From Bacteroidales bacterium KHT7 (GTDB lineage: Bacteria; Bacteroidota; Bacteroidia; Bacteroidales; Bacteroidaceae): 64,000 bases of DNA. Made by a program: the position numbers and the translations under genes. Numbering within the stretch: position 1 is the stretch's first letter; every line of letters starts with the position of its first letter. Below, one piece after another: positions 43,837 to 51,171 of this stretch. Location: positions 62,001-126,000 of the forward strand of contig FNBQ01000002.1 in NCBI GenBank assembly GCA_900102385.1. The letters run 5' to 3'. The notes under the pieces are model-generated. The model was not told the DNA's origin and searched no databases. It saw only the letters and a list, made by a program, of their open reading frames with translations.

Positions 43837-44712
43837 ATGAATAAAGGTCTTATTCTAAACACATCATACAATGATTTTATCCTTGGAACTCATGTCTCTG
43901 ATTACTTCGATAAGAGGCATGAGGAGGGTGTAGCAAGTGATAGTCCCTATGATGATATAGTCAGTTTTGAATTTTATGACGACGGAGTTGAAGTCTGGTG
44001 TAAAAACAATATTATTGACTCTATCTTTTGTGAAACAACATGCATATACGAAGGAGTAAATCTGATAGGGATGAAATTCGATGAATTCCTGAACCGATTT
44101 CATTTTTCTCCGGATGATGAAGATGTTATTTGGCTTGAAGGCGGTGAGGGAAAGAATGGTCAGAATCAGCATGTCTATGATTTCGACAAGGAAGGATTGC
44201 AGATATGGGTGTGGCGTAACAAAATTCGCACGGTGATAATTGGTGATTATTCAAATTGTACAGACTTGATTCTGAACAAATCATATCAAGAATTTGAACT
44301 TAATGTACCTATCTCAAATTATTTCTACAAGAAATACAAGGAATTAGATCCAGATACGACTCACCCATTCAAGCGTTACCAATTTTATTCACCCGAAGTT
44401 GAAATATGGTGTAGAAATGATTTGGTTGATACCATAATAAATGAAAGCATATGTGCCTATGAATACCAAAACAAAACTGTTAATCTTGTCGGTTTAGGGT
44501 ATGATGCTTTCCTAAGGATTTTTGACGTGACCTCTCCTGTCAGCAAGCAGATATACGTAGATGCTAACGGAAGAAAAGAATTGCGTCATGTGTATGAGTT
44601 TGATACTTTAGGTCTTCAGATTTGGGTTTGGCACAAGAGTATCAAGAAGGTTCTCATCTATAACACAAAGGAAAGTAAATTGCACAGGACTTTGATTGAA
44701 ACTGCCAAATAG
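43837..44712 (+). CDS. Tandem-duplicated cassette A protein, candidate immunity protein
   Basis: The 291 residues consist of two ~140-residue repeats. Paired segments: LILNTSYNDFILGTHVSDYF / LILNKSYQEFELNVPISNYF; VEVWCKNNIIDSI / VEIWCRNDLVDTI; NLIGMKFDEFLNRF / NLVGLGYDAFLRIF; HVYDFDKEGLQIWVW / HVYEFDTLGLQIWVW. No signal peptide or catalytic motif is visible, so it is probably cytosolic. I do not recognise the family. Codon use is A+T-rich, unlike the flanking housekeeping genes. Its place after an Rhs leader suggests an orphan immunity protein against a matching toxin tip, which is inference. Confidence 0.65.
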   Translation: MNKGLILNTSYNDFILGTHVSDYFDKRHEEGVASDSPYDDIVSFEFYDDGVEVWCKNNIIDSIFCETTCIYEGVNLIGMKFDEFLNRFHFSPDDEDVIWLEGGEGKNGQNQHVYDFDKEGLQIWVWRNKIRTVIIGDYSNCTDLILNKSYQEFELNVPISNYFYKKYKELDPDTTHPFKRYQFYSPEVEIWCRNDLVDTIINESICAYEYQNKTVNLVGLGYDAFLRIFDVTSPVSKQIYVDANGRKELRHVYEFDTLGLQIWVWHKSIKKVLIYNTKESKLHRTLIETAK

Positions 44713-44772
44713 AACTTAGTAGTGTTAAAGGAACTATAATGCAGACATAGAACATAAATAAAGCAACAATCA

Positions 44773-44824
44773 TTCCCACACCTCCTTCAATTTCTCGTGA
44801 ATTCTTTGGTGGTGTGGGATTTTT
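44773..44824 (+). terminator. Terminator of cassette A
   Basis: CCCACACC (44775-44782) pairs with GGTGTGGG (44811-44818), followed by ATTTTT. A-rich upstream, typical strong intrinsic terminator. Confidence 0.75.
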
Positions 44825-44825
44825 A

Positions 44826-44998
44826 CCCCCCTTGTTCTGCCGAATTTGTAATTTGGCAGCGGCGATTATATCGCGAGTTTGCAACTCGCATTGTCGCAAG
44901 GCGACAAAACATCGCATCAAAAACAGACGTTTCTAAGCGGTGGGAATTACAAATTCCCATTTCTTTTCTCAGCCGAATTGCAAATTCGGCAGAACGGT
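44826..44998. repeat. REP-like hairpin block 1
   Basis: Five short hairpins, mostly 7-bp stems with 3-base loops: CTGCCGAATT-TGT-AATTTGGCAG (44837-44859), GCGAGTT-TGC-AACTCGC (44873-44889), TTGTCGC-AAG-GCGACAA (44891-44907), GGGAATT-ACA-AATTCCC (44942-44958), CCGAATT-GCA-AATTCGG (44973-44989). Sister block at 48150-48515. Noncoding. Confidence 0.8.
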
Positions 44999-45025
44999 TG
45001 GGACTCCAAGCGAATAGAGGAAGAA

Positions 45026-45156
45026 TGGTAAATTTTGGCTTTACATAGAATCACTTTTTTGCATTTATTTTTCAAAATATTGTCATAAATAGGCTTCATT
45101 CATAAAATAGTTTGTATATTTACAGCCGTAAAACATCAAATTAAATTGTGAAAAAC
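45026..45156 (+). repeat. Rhs-cassette leader, copy B
   Basis: Second copy of the leader at 43619-43750 with few differences. It ends in the same GTGAAAAAC (45148-45156), but here the next codon is TAA, so the Rhs frame is closed at once. Confidence 0.75.
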
Positions 45157-45159
45157 TAA

Positions 45160-45297
45160 CGTTACAACGGCAACATAAGCAGCATGCAGTGGCAGAACGG
45201 CGCATCGGCTGCAAAGAGCGGATATAAGTTCAGCTACGACGGACTGAACCGCCTTACCTCTGCCATCTACGGCGAGGGCGACGAATCAAAAATATGA
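45160..45297 (+). pseudogene. Rhs YD-repeat fragment B
   Basis: The frame reads RYNGNISSMQWQNGASAAKS, then GYKFSYDGLNRLTSAIYGEG, then DESKI and TGA at 45295-45297. These are the NGNIS.MQW and YSYDGLNRL.SA.YGEGD motifs of Rhs/YD-repeat proteins in Bacteroidota. Fragment B begins after an in-frame TAA, so it is unlikely to be translated. It marks where a toxin tip was once joined to an Rhs gene. Confidence 0.75.
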
Positions 45298-45373
45298 CGG
45301 AAATACAAAATTAAAACAACATCATTATTTCAACGAATAATATTTGTTTCGATTCCGCAATAATAATAGAAAA

Positions 45374-46064
45374 ATGAAGAATAATAGGAAAATTAATGTG
45401 TTCAGGCAATTTGTTGATGGTAAATATAATGATGCATTTGCTTTGTTGCCAACACTTTGTTTTGAACAAAGACTACGAACTATGTCTGTTCTCTGAATTT
45501 GATGCCATTTCTTTTGATTTTGAATATTGGTGTGTTGATGATAAGGAGTCAGAAGATGATTTCAGACAATTCTTCAAAGATTTTATTAGTTCTTATAAAG
45601 GCTATGCCTATCTTGTTAAGAAAGACTGGGAGAATGATGCTAATAGAATAAGAAGCTATAAAGGGATATTGAGCGATTGCGAGAAAAAAGTTCCTAACGC
45701 TCAATACGAGTATTATGTTGGAAAAACAAGAAGTGTGATTGCTGCTGTTTCGTTGCTCGGGAACGATGAAACAATAGAAACTGCTTTTTGTGAGATGTTC
45801 GATCCCGGTTCTTCTTTTGTATTGTTATCAGAAAACGAAATTAAGTTAGACGAAACATTCGTAAAAGACATTATGGAAAGATATTCAGTTAAGAATAAAG
45901 GACGAGCATTCAATTATATAGACATGACAGAAGGCTTGTGTAAGAATTATTCCATTTTCAGACTTGGAGAACAAGACGATTGTCTGATTGCTGTTATTTA
46001 TTGCAATTCTGCGTTTACATCTCAGTTTGTAGAGCAAGGTGACATAGTTATGATAAAACGATGA
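45374..46064 (+). CDS. Cassette B protein, probable frameshifted start
   Basis: The long frame opens at 45396, but its first ~25 residues (MCSGNLLMVN...CCQHF) look unnatural. A second frame from ATG 45374 reads MKNNRKINVFRQFVDGKYND, a better N-terminus, and ends near 45497. From about 45465 the first frame reads LNKDYELCLFSEFDAISFDF, continuing that protein. A one-base change between ~45445 and 45470 would join them. The rest (to 46064) is acidic and cytosolic in appearance, with no known motif. It may be an immunity protein or a damaged tip gene. If no frameshift exists, the gene is 45396-46064 (222 residues). Confidence 0.5.
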
Positions 46065-46103
46065 TTGCTAACTTTTGGATTTATAAACATCGATACATAT
46101 TTG

Positions 46104-46210
46104 CATTATAAGCCATTTTATAATGCCCACAAAGGCATAGCCTTGCAAAATAAACAATAGAGCGGAAAAGCGAAGAATCAAACTCTTTAGTTTTTCCGCT
46201 CTTGTTTTTC
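46104..46210 (+). terminator. Repeated terminator element T1 (end of cassette B)
   Basis: Two hairpins in series: GCATTATAA (46104-46112)/TTATAATGC (46119-46127), then GAGCGGAAAA (46160-46169)/TTTTCCGCTC (46192-46201) followed by TTGTTTTTC. About 110 bp is shared with 47833-47945. It runs straight into the leader of cassette C. Confidence 0.7.
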
Positions 46211-46284
46211 AAAATGCAGGTAAAAAAGGCTTCAATCAAAAATAATTTTGTACATTTACCGCCGAAAAATACCGATATAAAATC
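46202..46284 (+). promoter_or_regulatory. Leader of cassette C with -7 box
   Basis: A divergent copy of the leader: CTTGTTTTTCAAAAT, GGCTTCAATCA, TACATTTACCGCCG, ending at the GTG. TAATTTTG at 46243-46250 is a consensus -7 box 35 bases before the GTG at 46285. Confidence 0.6.
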
Positions 46285-47208
46285 GTGGAAAACAGGCTTT
46301 ACAATAGCAACGATCGCGCCGTTATAAACGAAATTGGCGATGTGCGACAGGTAACGAACTATTACCCGTTTGGCGGAGTGTTTAGCACCACGGCATACAA
46401 CAGCGGAGACGACTTGCAGCCATACAAGTATAACGGCAAGGAACTCGACCGCACTCACGGACTCGATTGGTACGACTATGGGGCACGCAACTATGATGCC
46501 TTTTTGCCTATGTTTACATCGCTCGACCCTCATTGTGAAAGTTATTACAATGTAAGTCCGTATGTGTATTGTGGGAATAATCCTATTTTGTTGGTTGATC
46601 CAAATGGAATGGATTGGTATTCAACAAAAGATTCTGTACTTGTTAATGGGAAAATATCTGCTGTAGTCCGTATTCGCTATACAGAATGTTGCTCACAGGA
46701 ACAACTGTCAAAAAAAGGAATAAAAGGCGAATATCTAGGAGAAACGGTTGTCGTTTTTGATGGATATTATGATGAAAAACTTGGTACAGATAACAAATTG
46801 GGAGGTCCAGATTCTAAATGTGCAACTGCTACAGTATATGGAGAAGGTGGCGAGAAAGATATAACCAAATTTAGAGCATTTACAATGACATCTGATTTTG
46901 ACAAATATGGTGCAATAGCTGATGGTTGTTATGATGTTAGTTGGAGAGATTATGCAGGTTCTGGTAAAATTCCTAAAAATTATATGTTAAACAATTGTGG
47001 TCCTATTGATACCATTGATGGAAATAGAAATGATAATGGATATTCAACTACACAAAAAAATGAAATATTTATTCATCGTACTAATTTGAATGGGTATGCT
47101 GGTGGTAGAGTGTCTGTGGGATGTTTATTGATTGATGGTAGGCAATGGGGTAGATTCGAGCAAAAAGTAGGAAAAAAGTCGTTTAAAGTTATATTGCAAA
47201 GGAAATGA
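46285..47208 (+). CDS. Rhs core/tip protein with C-terminal L,D-transpeptidase-like candidate toxin
   Basis: The 307-residue frame starts at GTG. Residues ~20-108 are the Rhs-associated core (TNYYPFGG, YKYNGKELDRTHGLDWYDYGAR, SLDPHCESYYNVSPYVYC, NPILLVDPNGMDW). The core boundary DPNGM marks the start of the variable tip (~110-307). The tip has DGCYDVSW, and near its end IHRTN and VSVGCLLI, with H264, S277, G279 and C280. This H...SxGC arrangement recalls L,D-transpeptidase (YkuD/Tlde1) or DUF5675-like domains. It is truncated before the Rhs core, so secretion would need fusion to a full Rhs gene. The next gene overlaps by 4 bases. Confidence 0.7.
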   Translation: MENRLYNSNDRAVINEIGDVRQVTNYYPFGGVFSTTAYNSGDDLQPYKYNGKELDRTHGLDWYDYGARNYDAFLPMFTSLDPHCESYYNVSPYVYCGNNPILLVDPNGMDWYSTKDSVLVNGKISAVVRIRYTECCSQEQLSKKGIKGEYLGETVVVFDGYYDEKLGTDNKLGGPDSKCATATVYGEGGEKDITKFRAFTMTSDFDKYGAIADGCYDVSWRDYAGSGKIPKNYMLNNCGPIDTIDGNRNDNGYSTTQKNEIFIHRTNLNGYAGGRVSVGCLLIDGRQWGRFEQKVGKKSFKVILQRK

Positions 47209-47750
47209 GAAAAATATTGTTTGTATTGCTGCTTTTTAAGTGTTATGTTTCTTTCTCGCAAGAAAAATTCACAGTATTTTTCAGAAATGCTGTGAATGAA
47301 AAAGTGAAAGTCTTTTTTTCGGAGAACAGCCATGAGGAATGTGCTGAAATTAAAGAAGATTCTTTGCTGGAAAATTGGCATAATGTAAAAATCCTTCAAA
47401 AAAGTGCTTGTCGATATCTTGTGGAAATAAAGAACGAGCAACACCCCGATTTGTTGTTGATTAAGGGGTGGGTAAAAAAAACGGATTGCGGAATTTATTT
47501 GCGAGGAAAATACCTTTCGGAAGGTAAATTTTGTGTCAATATCTATAAATCGCCAAATGATGCGAAATCTCCGACGGTAATTATTGGGGATTATCCCGAT
47601 TCTTTTCCTTGTAAAGAAAAGCCAGCAGCTTTGCCCGTGCTTGATTTCTTATACGACGGAACGGGATTCTGGGTAAAAACATCTTTTTATGGTACAGACG
47701 GAACTTTAATTGAAGGTTGGACAAAAGACATAAGTTCCAGTATCTATTGA
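47205..47750 (+). CDS. Secreted SH3-like protein, candidate immunity to the cassette C tip
   Basis: The 181 residues begin with a signal peptide (about 1-18, VSFSQ) and have two SH3-like GW-type stretches: LLIKGWVKKTDCGIYLRGKYL and LIEGWTKDISSSIY. It is thus periplasmic. The start overlaps the toxin stop (ATGA), so the two are translationally coupled, as expected for toxin-immunity pairs. A periplasmic immunity protein fits a toxin acting on peptidoglycan. No enzyme motif is seen. The repeated terminator element lies 80 bases downstream. Confidence 0.65.
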   Translation: MRKILFVLLLFKCYVSFSQEKFTVFFRNAVNEKVKVFFSENSHEECAEIKEDSLLENWHNVKILQKSACRYLVEIKNEQHPDLLLIKGWVKKTDCGIYLRGKYLSEGKFCVNIYKSPNDAKSPTVIIGDYPDSFPCKEKPAALPVLDFLYDGTGFWVKTSFYGTDGTLIEGWTKDISSSIY

Positions 47751-47832
47751 TTCACAATTTCCTATTCTCAAAGATGTGTAGTTTTCTTGTGTGGATTAGA
47801 TATCCATCAAAACAAGATGCTTTCATTTTAGA

Positions 47833-47945
47833 TAAAGCATTTTGTAATGCCCAATGCATAGCCCATAGCCTTGCAAAATAAGCAATAGGGCGGAAAAACG
47901 AAGAATCAAACCCTTTCGTTTTTCCGCTCTTGTTTTTTCAAAATG
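47833..47945 (+). terminator. Repeated terminator element T2 (end of cassette C)
   Basis: CGGAAAAACGAA (47891-47902) pairs with TTTCGTTTTTCCG (47914-47926), followed by TTGTTTTTTC. It is about 85% alike by eye to T1, with paired changes in the stem. Confidence 0.7.
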
Positions 47946-48149
47946 CTGGCAAAAACAGAAACGTTCGGCTAAAAGAAGTGCATCGTATTGCAGCAGATGG
48001 GGCACTCCTTCAGAGTGCTTGTTGTTGGTTGGTGGCTTTTCCGCAGGTCGTTCCGACCTACGGTTACTGAGCGGAGACGCTTCCAGCGTCTGCAAATTCA
48101 ACTTTCTTTCGTTCTGTTGGGGGTGTCGCTTGACATATGGTCGTTTGCT

Positions 48150-48515
48150 CCCCCCTTGTTCTGCCGAATTTCCGAATTCGGCAGCATCATTAGTCGGGTC
48201 GGGAGTTTGTAACTCCCATTGTCGCAAAGCGGCAAAACATTGCATCAAAAAACAGACGTTTCTAAGCGGTGGGAATTTTAATTCATAATTCACAATTCAT
48301 AATTGACAATGCTCGTAAATGAAAATTCTGAAGTTGAATTCTTGCGTCTGTATGGTAGCAAGCGAACGAAATTCAGTAGTGGAAATTCTTGCGTCCCTTC
48401 GGTAGCAAGCGAACGGAGTTCGAATGTCAAATTCCCATTTCTTTTCTCAGCCGAATTCTTGCGTCCTTTCAGTAGCAAGCGACCATAGGTCGAGCGCGGA
48501 AAATCGGCAGAACAT
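48150..48515. repeat. REP-like hairpin block 2 with expanded hairpin loops
   Basis: Homologous to block 1 in the same orientation: CTGCCGAATT/AATTCGGCAG (48161-48184), GGGAGTT-TGT-AACTCCC (48201-48217), TTGTCGC-AAA-GCGGCAA (48219-48235). The GGGAATT and AATTCCC arms are here separated by ~155 bases (A+T-rich repeat plus two CTTGCG units), and CCGAATT and its partner by ~45 bases (a third unit). So block 2 looks like block 1 with insertions in two loops. Confidence 0.75.
48341..48483. repeat. Three CTTGCGTC...GTAGCAAGCGAC repeats
   Basis: Copies start at 48341, 48388 and 48458. Each has CTTGC...GCAAG arms about 12 bases apart, followed by a mini-hairpin (GAAC-GGA-GTTC at copy 2; CGACC-ATA-GGTCG at copy 3). 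Spacing is irregular (47 and 70 bases), so this is not a CRISPR array. Confidence 0.7.
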
Positions 48516-48602
48516 TAAGTTTTAGATGAGTTTTATCTTGCATACGCATAATCATGGCTGTCAGACAACAGAGAAATATTGCCAGACAGCCATGACTGCT
48601 TA

Positions 48603-48989
48603 TCAGAGGGCAATGCCAAGTTGCTTTGCTCCCTTTTTAATATAATCGCGGTCAACGTCCGTATCTTTTATAACCTCGCCGTCGAAGGCAATAAGGTCTA
48701 TATCTATCTCAATACATCCGTCGCGTTTCTCTTCGGGGTTTCGTCCGCACATATCCTCAATTCCTTTCAGCTGCATTTTTATCAGCCTAAGCGGTATTAT
48801 GGTCTTGAATACACCGCATTGGTTAATGAATGGCGGCCAGTCGGGATGTCCTATAGCATCAGAGTTTGTAGGTTCAGCCCATGTTATTTTACCTAGAGAC
48901 GCTTCGAGCACAAGTCGTGCGTTATTTAAAGATTTCTCTGCGCGAAAATTGCTTCCTATGCAGATAAAACAGGTATGTTCGTGAATCAT
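48603..48989 (-). CDS. folK: HPPK-family 2-amino-4-hydroxy-6-hydroxymethyldihydropteridine pyrophosphokinase
   Basis: The 128-residue protein shows HPPK text: IGSNFRAEKSLNNAR, PPFINQCGVFKT, LKGIEDMCGRNPEEK and IEIDIDLIAF. It would pyrophosphorylate the pterin precursor in folate synthesis. It is about 30 residues shorter than the usual ~160, mainly at the C-terminus. I recall short HPPK-like proteins in Bacteroidales, so it may be functional. A minus-strand TAATTTTG ends only 6 bases before the ATG, so the transcript would be nearly leaderless. Confidence 0.8.
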   Translation of the reverse strand: MIHEHTCFICIGSNFRAEKSLNNARLVLEASLGKITWAEPTNSDAIGHPDWPPFINQCGVFKTIIPLRLIKMQLKGIEDMCGRNPEEKRDGCIEIDIDLIAFDGEVIKDTDVDRDYIKKGAKQLGIAL

Positions 48990-48994
48990 GGCTG

Positions 48995-49002
48995 CAAAAT
49001 TA
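48995..49002 (-). promoter_or_regulatory. -7 box of folK, giving a nearly leaderless mRNA
   Basis: CAAAATTA reads TAATTTTG leftward; transcription would start within a base or two of the ATG at 48989. Confidence 0.45.
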
Positions 49003-49035
49003 CATTATTAAAATTAAATTTTAACATTTTTTTTG

Positions 49036-49043
49036 TAATTTTG
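49036..49043 (+). promoter_or_regulatory. -7 box of kdsB
   Basis: TAATTTTG, 18 bases before the ATG at 49062. It lies inside the longer frame that opens at 48975, supporting the later start. Confidence 0.6.
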
Positions 49044-49061
49044 CGCCCAAATAATAAAAAT

Positions 49062-49817
49062 ATGAATTTTATTGGTATTATTCCGGCGAGATATGCATCT
49101 ACGCGTTTTCCTGCCAAGCCACTGGCAATGCTCGGAGGAAAGACTGTAATTCAGAGAGTTTACGAACAGGTTAAGGATTTGTTAGACAAGGTTGTTGTTG
49201 CTACTGATGATGAGCGTATAGAACAGGCTGTCAAGGCGTTCGGCGGCGAGGTTGTGATGACATCGCCAAACCACAAGAGTGGTACAGACCGATGTTTCGA
49301 GGCTTACACAAAGGTTGGCGGCGACTTCGACGTTGTTGTAAACATACAGGGCGACGAGCCTTTCATCCATCCATCGCAGATTGCAAGCATTAAGGCTTGT
49401 TTCGACGATGACACTACCGATATCGCAACGCTTGTAAAGCCTTTCACTCCAGCCGACGGACTTGCGGCTCTTCAGAACCCTAATTCTCCGAAGGTTGTTC
49501 TCAACTCAAACTTCAACGCGCTGTATTTCAGCCGCTCGGTAATCCCTTATCTTCGAAACAAAGAGCCTGAAGAATGGCTTTCTTCGCACACATATTACAA
49601 GCACATCGGACTGTATGCCTATCGTGTAGGCGTGCTGAAGGAGATTACGTCGCTCCCTCAGTCATCGCTCGAGATTGCCGAGTCGCTCGAACAACTCCGC
49701 TGGCTCGAAAACGGCTATAAAATAAAGGTAGGAATCACCGAGATTGAGACTGTCGGCATCGATACACCTCAAGATCTCGAAAGAGCAGAGAAATTCCTAA
49801 AGGAAGGCAGATGTTAG
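49062..49817 (+). CDS. kdsB: 3-deoxy-manno-octulosonate cytidylyltransferase (CMP-KDO synthetase)
   Basis: This enzyme activates KDO as CMP-KDO for lipopolysaccharide inner core assembly. The 251-residue length is normal. The nucleotide-binding motif IGIIPARYASTRFPAKPL is at 4-21; NIQGDEPFI and YKHIGLYAYR follow. The start at 49062 fits both the family N-terminus and the promoter. The next gene overlaps its stop by 7 bases. Confidence 0.96.
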   Translation: MNFIGIIPARYASTRFPAKPLAMLGGKTVIQRVYEQVKDLLDKVVVATDDERIEQAVKAFGGEVVMTSPNHKSGTDRCFEAYTKVGGDFDVVVNIQGDEPFIHPSQIASIKACFDDDTTDIATLVKPFTPADGLAALQNPNSPKVVLNSNFNALYFSRSVIPYLRNKEPEEWLSSHTYYKHIGLYAYRVGVLKEITSLPQSSLEIAESLEQLRWLENGYKIKVGITEIETVGIDTPQDLERAEKFLKEGRC

Positions 49818-51106
49818 ACCGTACGATTCAGCCGAAATTGTCGCCTCTTGGCGATTTCGTTCTGCCGGTTCCCGAAGACTCAACATTCTCAAACAACATC
49901 CCCGTTTCCGTCCTAAACGTAGGCGGACAGGACATTGTGAGGGTTGACATCGTAATAAATGCCGGCAAGATGCATCAGGAAAAGCTGCTTGTGTCATATT
50001 TCACAGGCATGATGCTGAAGGAAGGAACGTCGACCATGAGCAGGCAGGACATTGCCGAAAAACTCGATTTCTACGGCTCGTGGATGGTGGTTCAGTCAAC
50101 TACTATATACACTTGCGTCACGCTGTTCTCTCTCAACAAATATCTGAAAGAGAGCATGGATATAGTTGTGGCTGCGATAACCGATTCGCAGTTTCCCGAC
50201 GAGCAGCTCGACAAGTTCCGTCAGATTCAGTATCACCAGTGGCTCGTGAACAACGAGAAGGTTGAGGTGATGTCGAACCGCGCGTTCCATTCAAACTTCT
50301 TCGGCTCTGAACATATCTGCGGAAGATATGCTGATGATGCTGATTATAACCAGCTTACGAACGATGACTTGAAGCATTTCTTCAGAAAGCATTATAATAG
50401 CGGAAATTGCCGCATCTATCTTTCGGGAATGGTGACGGACAAAGTCGTTGCCGATGTAGAGAGACTTGTGGGCACAACCTCGTGGGGGCAGATTTCCGAG
50501 CCTACCCGGTACATTCCTCAGACGGTTTGCAAAACATCAGAAAAACGAGTCTTTGTAGAGAAGAAAGATGCCACTCAGAGTGCTGTTAAGATGGGCAAGA
50601 TGCTCATTCCGCGCAAGCATCCCGACTATGCAAAACTCCGTCTGCTGATGAGCCTCTTCGGCGGAAGTTTCAGCAGCCGTCTGATGAGCAACATCCGCGA
50701 GGATAAAGGCTACACATACGGCATCAACGCAAGTTATATGCACGTTCCTGATGCAAGTTACATGCTCATCTCGTCGGAGTGCGACAATCTGTATGTCGAG
50801 CCGCTCATTGCCGAAGTCTACAAGGAGATGGCTCTGCTTCGCGATGTAAAAATAGAGGAAGACGAACTCCGACAGGTGAAGAACTATCTGCAAGGCGATA
50901 TGATGCGCACATACGAAGATCCGCTCACGATGATTGGCGCGTACATCTCGATGGATTACAACAATGTTGGTCGCGGTCATCTGGCAAGATGTTTCAACGA
51001 GGCGAATGCTGCAACAACCGAAGAATTGCATCTTCTGGCACAGAAATACTTTACTGAAGATGGATTTTTAGAGGCGATAGCAGGAAAAAAGATAAACAAA
51101 TCTTAA
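49811..51106 (+). CDS. M16-family (insulinase-like) protein without the catalytic motif
   Basis: The 431-residue protein has the M16 layout: an N-terminal half with INAGKMHQEKLLVSYFTGMMLKEGTSTMS, where HxxEH should be but is absent, and a C-terminal half with LMSLFGGSFSSRLMSNIREDKGYTYGIN, which is typical. The family normally pairs an active and an inactive subunit. This one resembles the inactive partner. No active M16 is next to it. No signal peptide is seen, so it is probably cytosolic. It overlaps kdsB by 7 bases; the function is unclear. Confidence 0.82.
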   Translation: MLDRTIQPKLSPLGDFVLPVPEDSTFSNNIPVSVLNVGGQDIVRVDIVINAGKMHQEKLLVSYFTGMMLKEGTSTMSRQDIAEKLDFYGSWMVVQSTTIYTCVTLFSLNKYLKESMDIVVAAITDSQFPDEQLDKFRQIQYHQWLVNNEKVEVMSNRAFHSNFFGSEHICGRYADDADYNQLTNDDLKHFFRKHYNSGNCRIYLSGMVTDKVVADVERLVGTTSWGQISEPTRYIPQTVCKTSEKRVFVEKKDATQSAVKMGKMLIPRKHPDYAKLRLLMSLFGGSFSSRLMSNIREDKGYTYGINASYMHVPDASYMLISSECDNLYVEPLIAEVYKEMALLRDVKIEEDELRQVKNYLQGDMMRTYEDPLTMIGAYISMDYNNVGRGHLARCFNEANAATTEELHLLAQKYFTEDGFLEAIAGKKINKS

Positions 51107-51111
51107 TTTTT

Positions 51112-51143
51112 TTTGCTTGTTTGACATTGTTTTGCTAACTTTG
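51112..51143 (+). promoter_or_regulatory. Promoter of the MORN-repeat gene
   Basis: TTTG (51112-51115), 20 bases, TAACTTTG (51136-51143), 28 bases before the ATG. Confidence 0.7.
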
Positions 51144-51171
51144 ATGCCCTAATTATGATTGCTTTCTTGAA

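Noticed and set aside
47823-48293. 156-codon minus-strand ORF downstream of cassette C
   Set aside because: It spans the terminator element and REP hairpins, with no recognisable domain.
48341-48483. CRISPR array from three CTTGCGTC...GCAAGCGA copies
   Set aside because: Three imperfect copies at uneven spacing with shared text between them; better explained as hairpin REP units.
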